Source: Arthrobacter hankyongi (GTDB lineage Bacteria; Actinomycetota; Actinomycetes; Actinomycetales; Micrococcaceae). Taken from it: DNA of 64,000 nucleotides. Under the pieces are notes generated by a model that had not been told where the DNA came from, made no database searches, and saw only the letters and a list, made by a program, of their open reading frames with translations. Positions 59,122 through 64,000 of the stretch are shown in pieces. Each line of letters begins with the position of its first letter. Within the stretch, counting starts at the first letter, position 1. The translations under genes were made by a program, and so were the position numbers. The stretch is taken from positions 147,549 through 211,548 of the forward strand of contig NZ_JAKLTQ010000007.1 in the NCBI RefSeq assembly GCF_022012395.1, read 5' to 3'.

Positions 59122-60474
59122 TCAGGCCTGCAGCGCCGATGCGGGCTGCTTGTCCCAGGCGCCCGGGCGCTCCAGGCCGAGGTTCCCGCGCAGCGTGCTG
59201 TGCTCGTACTCCTCGCGGAAGTAGCCCCGGTTCTGCAGTTCCGGGACGAGCAGGTCGCAAATGGCGTCGAAGCCGCCCATGATGTACGGGGCGTTGAGGT
59301 TGAAGCCGTCGCAGGCCCCGGACTCGAACCAGTCCACCATGACATCGGCGATTTTCGACGGCGTCCCGGCGACCCACTGGTGGCCGTGGCCGCGGGAGTG
59401 CTCCAGGATCAGTTCGCGCAGCGTGTAGCCCTTGTCCTCGGACAGGTGCCGGAAGACCTCCCACCGGCTCTTCGACTGCTTCACCGGCCCCTGCTGCCAG
59501 TAGCTGGCCGGGATGCGCTCATCGAGGTCGATCTCGTCGAGCTTCATCTCGAGGCGGTTCTCCAGCAGATAGCGGCCGCTGGCCATGTTGACGTGGTCGC
59601 CCAGGTTGCGCATCACGTCCTGGGCCTCCTTCTCGGTCGCGCCGAGGATCGGGACAATGCCCGGAATGACCTTGACGGACTCCGGGTTCCGGCCCTGTCC
59701 GGAGACCAGGCCCTTGAACTGCCGGTAGAAGGCCATGGAGTCTTCCTTCACCGGCTGGGTGGTGTAGATCGCGTCGGCGAAGCGGGAACCGAACTCCAGG
59801 CCGGCAGCGGAGGAACCGGCCTGGACCAGGACCGGGCGTCCCTGGACCGGGCGGCGCATGTTGAGCGGGCCCTGGACATCGAAGAACTCCCCGGTGTGGC
59901 GCAGCGGCCTGATCCGCTGCGGATCCGCCCAGATCCCGGCCTGGCGGTCGCAGACCATGGCGTCGTCGGCCCAGCTGTCCCACAGGCGGGTGACCACGTC
60001 GGCGAACTCGGTCGCCCTGCGGTAGCGCTCCTCGCTGCTGCCCGCCTCGCTGATACCGAAGTTTTCATGCCCAACGCTGGAGGTGACCATGTTCCACCCG
60101 GCCCGGCCGTTGCTCATCTCATCCAGCCCGGCCATCAGGCGGGCCAGGTTGTAGGGCTCGTAGAAGCTGGTGGAGGCGGTGGCAATCATGCCGATGTTGC
60201 TGGTGTGCTGCGAGAGCGCGGCCAGCGTGGTGAACGGCTCGTAGTGGCCGGAGACAGTGGGGTCCGCCCCGGGGATGCGCCCGGCCGAGGAGACGTCCCC
60301 GAAGAACATGATGTCCAGCTTCGCCGCCTCGGCCTTCTGTGCCATTTCCTTGACCAGGCCAAACTGTCCCAGTTCCTCCACCCGGCTGCCCGGCATGGTC
60401 CAGCTGTCGTAGTGGTAGCCGGCGGTGATCATAAAGATGCTCAGCACCATGTGCTTGTCGGGTCTGTGCGCCAC
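59122..60474 (-). CDS. NtaA/SnaA/DszA-family FMNH2-dependent monooxygenase
   Basis: A 450-residue LLM monooxygenase: LDIMFFGDVSSAGRI, TSNIGMIATASTSFYEPYNLARLMAGLDEMSNGRAGWNMVTSS, FGISEAGSSEERYRRATEFADVV, and the C-terminal CDGFNLNAPYIMGGFDAICDLLVPELQNRGYFREEY and TLRGNLGL. First gene of the nine-gene minus-strand operon. Its FMNH2 source is probably the flavin reductase-FCD fusion encoded divergently. The GTG start at 60474 has an AAAGGAG site 6 bases upstream; an in-frame ATG lies further upstream but would overlap it. Confidence 0.87.
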   Translation of the reverse strand: MAHRPDKHMVLSIFMITAGYHYDSWTMPGSRVEELGQFGLVKEMAQKAEAAKLDIMFFGDVSSAGRIPGADPTVSGHYEPFTTLAALSQHTSNIGMIATASTSFYEPYNLARLMAGLDEMSNGRAGWNMVTSSVGHENFGISEAGSSEERYRRATEFADVVTRLWDSWADDAMVCDRQAGIWADPQRIRPLRHTGEFFDVQGPLNMRRPVQGRPVLVQAGSSAAGLEFGSRFADAIYTTQPVKEDSMAFYRQFKGLVSGQGRNPESVKVIPGIVPILGATEKEAQDVMRNLGDHVNMASGRYLLENRLEMKLDEIDLDERIPASYWQQGPVKQSKSRWEVFRHLSEDKGYTLRELILEHSRGHGHQWVAGTPSKIADVMVDWFESGACDGFNLNAPYIMGGFDAICDLLVPELQNRGYFREEYEHSTLRGNLGLERPGAWDKQPASALQA

Positions 60475-60597
60475 GGCGCACTCCTTTCTCTTGGCCACCG
60501 GAGCAGTTCCGCTGCGTGAATCCCTGCCGATGTTCCGGCGCTGTGATGTTCGCTACAAGTTCGGACTGTTCGATCTAACGATAGTTACAGAATTGGG

Positions 60598-60633
60598 TCA
60601 ATAGTGTTGTGATATAAATCACAACACTATTGA
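60598..60633. promoter_or_regulatory. 36-bp perfect palindrome, divergent operator
   Basis: Arms TCAATAGTGTTGTGAT (60598-60613) and ATCACAACACTATTGA (60618-60633) are perfect 16-base inverted repeats around ATAA. It lies between the divergent monooxygenase operon (start 60474) and the flavin reductase-FCD gene (start 60724). Its TTGTGAT/ATCACAA core recalls GntR/FadR-type operators, so the FCD fusion protein is the obvious candidate ligand. Confidence 0.75.
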
Positions 60634-60723
60634 ACGATTACCGATCGGAACTAATATGGCGAGCATGGGGTGGCCTGGGCCACATCCAAAAGTCCCGAAA
60701 ACTTCAGAAAGGACCGCGTGCGC

Positions 60724-61884
60724 ATGGTTGGGAAAGTGGATCAAGACCGGTATGCCGAGGTCGACGACGCGGTCTTCCGCAACGTCGTCGGGCACTTCGC
60801 CAGCGGAGTCACGGTCATCACGGCGGCCGCCGGCGGGCACCTCTACGGCAGCACGGTCTCCGCCGTCTCGTCGCTGTCCCTGGATCCGCCCATGATGCTG
60901 GTCTGCCTCAACCGCAAGAGTTCCACACACGGCGGCGTCCTCGAGTCCGGGCGCTTTGCCGTCAACATCCTGGCCTACGGGCAGGAGTCGTTGGCCATGA
61001 ACTTTGCCTCCTCCAAGGAGAGCAAATACGAGGACGTGGACTACTCGCTCTCACCGCACGGCATCCCCCTGCTGGACGGCGCGCTGGCGACCATCGAATG
61101 CGTGGTCGAGGAGACGGCCGTCGGCGGCACGCACACCGTCTTCCTGGCCCGGGTGGCCTCGGCCGACACCCGGCCGGGCGAGCCGCTGGCCTACTTCCGC
61201 GGCAAGTTCGGCCGTCTGGAGCGCATCCAGGAGAACACGGCGTATGCGGCAGTGCGCAAGGCGGTACTGACCCGGACCACCCGCCTTGGGGAGGCACTTG
61301 ATGTCGAGGCCACCGCCGCCGGCCTGCGTGTGGATCCGCAGGACGTGCACAATGCCCTGATCCGGCTCTCCGCAGAGGGTCTGGCCGTCCGTGCCGATGA
61401 CGGCTCGTTCGCCCCCACGCCGATCACCATTGAACTCGCCACCAGCCTCTTTGATGCCCGGGCGGCCATCGAGGTCGGGGTGATCGATGCCCACTTCGGC
61501 CGGCTCACCGACGAGGACGTGGAGCGGCTGAGCGAAACCAGCGCCCTGCTGGCGGCGGCAGCCACTGGCACCTCCGTCACCGACGGCGCCGGGCTGGAAG
61601 CCTTCCTCGAACTGACCTCCGAATTCCACGAACGCATCATCGCCCTGGCCCAGTCACCCCAGCTGACCAGCGCCTACCGGCAGATGAGCCTGACCGGGCT
61701 CTGGCGCGAGACCCTGGCCGCCGACGAATGGGGCGCCTGGCTGGACACCACCCATCTGGCCGAGCTGACCGAAGCACTGGAACGCCGCGACGCCGCAGCC
61801 GCACGGGAAGCACTGCTGCGTCACGCCGTCCTGGTCCGCGAGCAGGCGGCCAAGGCCATCGAACGCCACGGCGGCGCCGTCTAG
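60724..61884 (+). CDS. Fusion of flavin reductase with GntR-like HTH and FCD domain
   Basis: A 386-residue protein. Residues 1-168 are a flavin reductase (VVGHFASGVTVITAAAGG, SSLSLDPPMMLVCLN, FAVNILAYGQ). Residues about 169-235 look like a degenerate winged HTH (RLGEALDVEATAAGLRVDPQDVHNALIRLSAEGLAV, then the wing). Residues about 236-386 are an FCD (GntR-FadR C-terminal) domain: LFDARAAIEVGVI, EFHERIIALAQSPQL, THLAELTEAL and RHAVLVREQ carry the usual metal-binding Asp and His residues. One chain may thus supply FMNH2 and sense a pathway acid or repress at the 36-bp palindrome. The ATG was chosen for spacing to AAAGGA; a GTG two codons earlier is possible. Confidence 0.85.
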   Translation: MVGKVDQDRYAEVDDAVFRNVVGHFASGVTVITAAAGGHLYGSTVSAVSSLSLDPPMMLVCLNRKSSTHGGVLESGRFAVNILAYGQESLAMNFASSKESKYEDVDYSLSPHGIPLLDGALATIECVVEETAVGGTHTVFLARVASADTRPGEPLAYFRGKFGRLERIQENTAYAAVRKAVLTRTTRLGEALDVEATAAGLRVDPQDVHNALIRLSAEGLAVRADDGSFAPTPITIELATSLFDARAAIEVGVIDAHFGRLTDEDVERLSETSALLAAAATGTSVTDGAGLEAFLELTSEFHERIIALAQSPQLTSAYRQMSLTGLWRETLAADEWGAWLDTTHLAELTEALERRDAAAAREALLRHAVLVREQAAKAIERHGGAV

Positions 61885-61922
61885 GCTGCCGTCCCGCTTC
61901 CTTCCTCAACCGAAAGACGAAC

Positions 61923-63572
61923 ATGACCACAGTTTCCGAACGCGTCGCCGAAATCATCGCCGCCAACGTCGACCACGTCTTCGCCCTCATGGGCAACGGC
62001 AACGCCTACTTCGTCGACGCGCTGGCCCGCACCACGGTACCCATGACCGCCGTGCGCCACGAGACCGCAACGGTCGCCTCGGCGGATTCCTATTACCGGG
62101 TCTGCCGCCGGCTGGCCGCAGCCACCACCACCTTCGGCCCCGGCTACACCAACACCCTGACCTCTTTGGCCGAAGCCGCCCAGGCCCGCACGCCGCTGGT
62201 CCTCGTGGTCGGCGACGCCCCGACGGCCGGTCCCCGGCCGTGGGACGTGGACCAGTCCGCCATGGCCGCCGCCCTGGGCGTGCGTACCTTCACGGTCGGG
62301 TCCGATGACGCCGGCCGCACCACGCTGGACGCCATCCACTGGGCACTGGCCGAACGCACCGCCGTCGTGCTCGCCGTCCCCTACGACGTCGGCGCCGCTC
62401 CGGCCGCAGACGAAGGCACCCTGGTCCTGCCACCGCTGCCTGCCCCGCAGACGCCGGCCGGGGACCTGGTCCGGCAGGCGGTCGAAGCGCTGCTGGCGGC
62501 CCGGCGGCCGCTGCTTCTCGCCGGCCGCGGCGCGCGCGGGGCGGCAGCCGGCCTGTCCGGGCTCGCCGACGCGCTGGGGGCGCTCAGCGCAACCACGGCC
62601 CCGGCCCGGGGAACCTTTGCCGGCCGCGCCTACGACCTGGGCGTGGCCGGAGGTTTTGCCTCCGAGCCCTCGGCAGAACTGATCCGCGCCGCGGATGTGG
62701 TGCTGGTGGTCGGGGCGGGGCTGAACCAGTTCACCACCTCCTTCGGGCACGCATTCTCCCCCGAGGCCACGCTCATCCAGGTGGACGTGCGCGATCAGGC
62801 GACCAATCCACGCGTGGACCTCTTTATCCGCGCCGACGCGGCGGTGGCGGTGGAGGCGATCGCCGCGGAAGTCGCGGCAGCCGGGCCCGGGGGCCGGCGG
62901 GGGCTTCCATGGGACGGTGCCGCGGAGCAGGCGCGCGGTTCGCTGCTGCAGTTCGACCGCGAGCCCGGCGAGGACGCCGCCCCGGACGGACTGCTGGATC
63001 CCCGCAGTGCCATGCGCCGGTTGAACGAGATCCTGCCGGCGCAGCGCCAGCTGGTCTCCGACGGCGGGCACTTCATCGGCTGGGCCAACACCTACTTCGA
63101 CCTGCCCTCGCCGGACAGCATCACGCTGGTCGGCACCACCTACCAGTCCATCGGCCTGGGCCTGCCGTCCGCGGCCGGGGCCGCCCTTGCCCGCCCGGAT
63201 CGGACCACGGTGGTGGTGACCGGCGACGGCGGCGGGCTCATGGGCCTGCCCGACCTGGACACGCTGGTCAGGGCCGCGCGCAGCGCCATCGTGCTGGTCT
63301 TCAACGACGCCGGCTACGGAGCCGAGGTGCACCAGTACGGCTCCCAGGGGCTCGACGAGCGGATCATGCAGATCGAGCAGGTCGACTTCGCCAAGCTGGC
63401 CGAAGGCTTCGGGGCACGTTCGGCGGTTATCCGGACCCTGGCGGACCTTCAGGCCGTCACCGAATGGGTCGACGGCGGGGCCGAAGGCACCTTCGTGGCG
63501 GACCTGCGCGTCTCGCAGCAGATCGTCGCACCGTACATCCTGGAGATCATCGAACTGACCCTGAAGCGGTAG
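61923..63572 (+). CDS. Thiamine-diphosphate-dependent enzyme (acetolactate-synthase-like)
   Basis: A 549-residue ThDP enzyme with three domains: N-terminal Pyr domain with activator Glu in VRHETATVASADSYYR; central domain with LLLAGRGARG and VVLVVGAGLNQF; C-terminal PP domain with the ThDP motif GDGGGLMGLPDL followed by VLVFNDAGYG. It belongs to the acetolactate synthase/benzoylformate decarboxylase superfamily, and the residues that fix function (decarboxylation, carboligation or C-C hydrolysis) cannot be assigned. It follows the fusion gene by 38 bases and is likely co-transcribed, so it should act on a 2-keto acid or related product of the pathway. Confidence 0.85.
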   Translation: MTTVSERVAEIIAANVDHVFALMGNGNAYFVDALARTTVPMTAVRHETATVASADSYYRVCRRLAAATTTFGPGYTNTLTSLAEAAQARTPLVLVVGDAPTAGPRPWDVDQSAMAAALGVRTFTVGSDDAGRTTLDAIHWALAERTAVVLAVPYDVGAAPAADEGTLVLPPLPAPQTPAGDLVRQAVEALLAARRPLLLAGRGARGAAAGLSGLADALGALSATTAPARGTFAGRAYDLGVAGGFASEPSAELIRAADVVLVVGAGLNQFTTSFGHAFSPEATLIQVDVRDQATNPRVDLFIRADAAVAVEAIAAEVAAAGPGGRRGLPWDGAAEQARGSLLQFDREPGEDAAPDGLLDPRSAMRRLNEILPAQRQLVSDGGHFIGWANTYFDLPSPDSITLVGTTYQSIGLGLPSAAGAALARPDRTTVVVTGDGGGLMGLPDLDTLVRAARSAIVLVFNDAGYGAEVHQYGSQGLDERIMQIEQVDFAKLAEGFGARSAVIRTLADLQAVTEWVDGGAEGTFVADLRVSQQIVAPYILEIIELTLKR

Positions 63573-63699
63573 GGCCATTCCGGCGGCCTTTCCCACGAGA
63601 TTCCCTCGTTCCGGGACCACCCTGCGGGAATTTCGTGCAGGAGGTTCCCGAAATGCGTGGGAACGGGCGGGAGGCGGCCGCCTGAGCGGTCCCGTGCCG

Positions 63700-64000
63700 T
63701 TATCCGGAAACCTCCGACGCAACCATGTCGCTATTGCTGGCCGCGGTCTGGCCGTCGGTGTAGCCCTGGTTGTAGGCTTCGTCGGTGCCGAGGCGGAAGA
63801 GGTCGTTGTCGGCGGGGCGGATGAGGGCGCGGGCGGTGTGGGCGGGGTCGTCCAGGTTGGCAAGCACCAGGTGGGCCAGGCCGCGGACGAGGGCGACGGG
63901 CCGGCCGGTGGCCTTGCCCTTGGCCAGGTCGGCGGCGGCGGCGATTTCGTCGGCGACGGCGGCGGCGGAGACGGCCAGCAGGTTGCCGTGGGTGTCGCGC
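63700..64000 (-). CDS. cofE: Coenzyme F420-0:L-glutamate ligase, C-terminal part (partial)
   Basis: Runs off the right edge of the window. The 100 residues present include DTHGNLLAVSAAAVADEIAAAA, DLAKGKATGRPVALVRGLAH and the tail IRPADNDLFRLGTDEAY, matching the C-terminal portion of CofE/FbiB ligases that add glutamate to coenzyme F420. The stop is TAA at 63700-63702. The gene implies that this organism makes F420, which matters for interpreting LLM-class oxidoreductases, some of which use F420 instead of FMN. Confidence 0.8.
   Translation of the reverse strand, partial: RDTHGNLLAVSAAAVADEIAAAADLAKGKATGRPVALVRGLAHLVLANLDDPAHTARALIRPADNDLFRLGTDEAYNQGYTDGQTAASNSDMVASEVSG

Noticed and set aside
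61881..63863. 660-codon minus-strand frame opposite the ThDP enzyme
   Set aside because: Antisense shadow; the plus strand has intact ThDP motifs.

Overview
The window is high-GC DNA with actinobacterial gene content: a RamB-type regulator beside aceA/aceB, an F420 ligase (cofE) fragment, GTG/TTG starts and many TetR, SDR and luciferase-like (LLM) flavin monooxygenase genes. A soil actinobacterium of the Arthrobacter/Micrococcaceae type is the best inference, but no rRNA or tRNA is present to prove it. Most of the window is accessory: four catabolic gene sets, one defence island and one core block.

Region 1 (1-6600) is the downstream part of an aromatic-amine dioxygenase operon: Rieske dioxygenase beta subunit, a small coiled-coil protein, a class I amidotransferase, a glutamine-synthetase-like ligase, a [2Fe-2S] ferredoxin and its FAD reductase, then catechol 1,2-dioxygenase and a second gamma-glutamyl hydrolase. 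The set matches the logic of aniline degradation (gamma-glutamylation, dioxygenation to catechol, ortho cleavage). The dioxygenase alpha subunit must lie upstream of the window. A DNA-alkylation-repair protein follows on the minus strand.

Region 2 (7750-14650) is a regulon framed by two closely similar TetR paralogues. It holds a separate SDR gene, then an operon of flavin reductase, LLM monooxygenase, cupin, SDR and APC permease. The same dyad (TTGGAC-N4-GTCCAA type) lies at the SDR promoter, between TetR-1 and the flavin reductase, and at the TetR-2 promoter.

Region 3 (14830-28080) holds two genes of unclear role, an mcrC fragment, an LLM-monooxygenase remnant and then a minus-strand catabolic set: flavin reductase, aldehyde dehydrogenase, NtaA/DszA-type monooxygenase, MFS transporter, two SDRs and a GAF-domain regulator, plus a second MFS transporter.

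Region 4 (28080-44450) is a defence island. It carries a decaying McrBC (Walker A Lys to Asn in McrB, frameshift in McrC), a CBASS pair (CD-NTase plus a 2TM-NUDIX Cap16-like effector), a serine-recombinase remnant, and a tight four-gene operon of C5-cytosine methyltransferase, DUF262 protein, Z1-domain helicase-like protein and PD-(D/E)XK (DUF4420) protein. IS21 and IS256 debris closes it. This four-gene operon is the strongest candidate for a little-described system.

Region 5 (44640-51545) holds a zinc metallopeptidase, then the glyoxylate shunt: ramB divergent from aceA and aceB, and a CopG-type antitoxin with a frameshifted toxin. Region 6 (51800-63572) is a nine-gene minus-strand operon (LLM monooxygenase, AtuA/DUF1446, DUF4387, SsuABC-like transporter, MmgE/PrpD protein, MarR) divergent from an unusual flavin reductase-GntR/FCD fusion and a ThDP enzyme. 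A 36-bp palindrome sits between the two divergent units. The window ends inside cofE.
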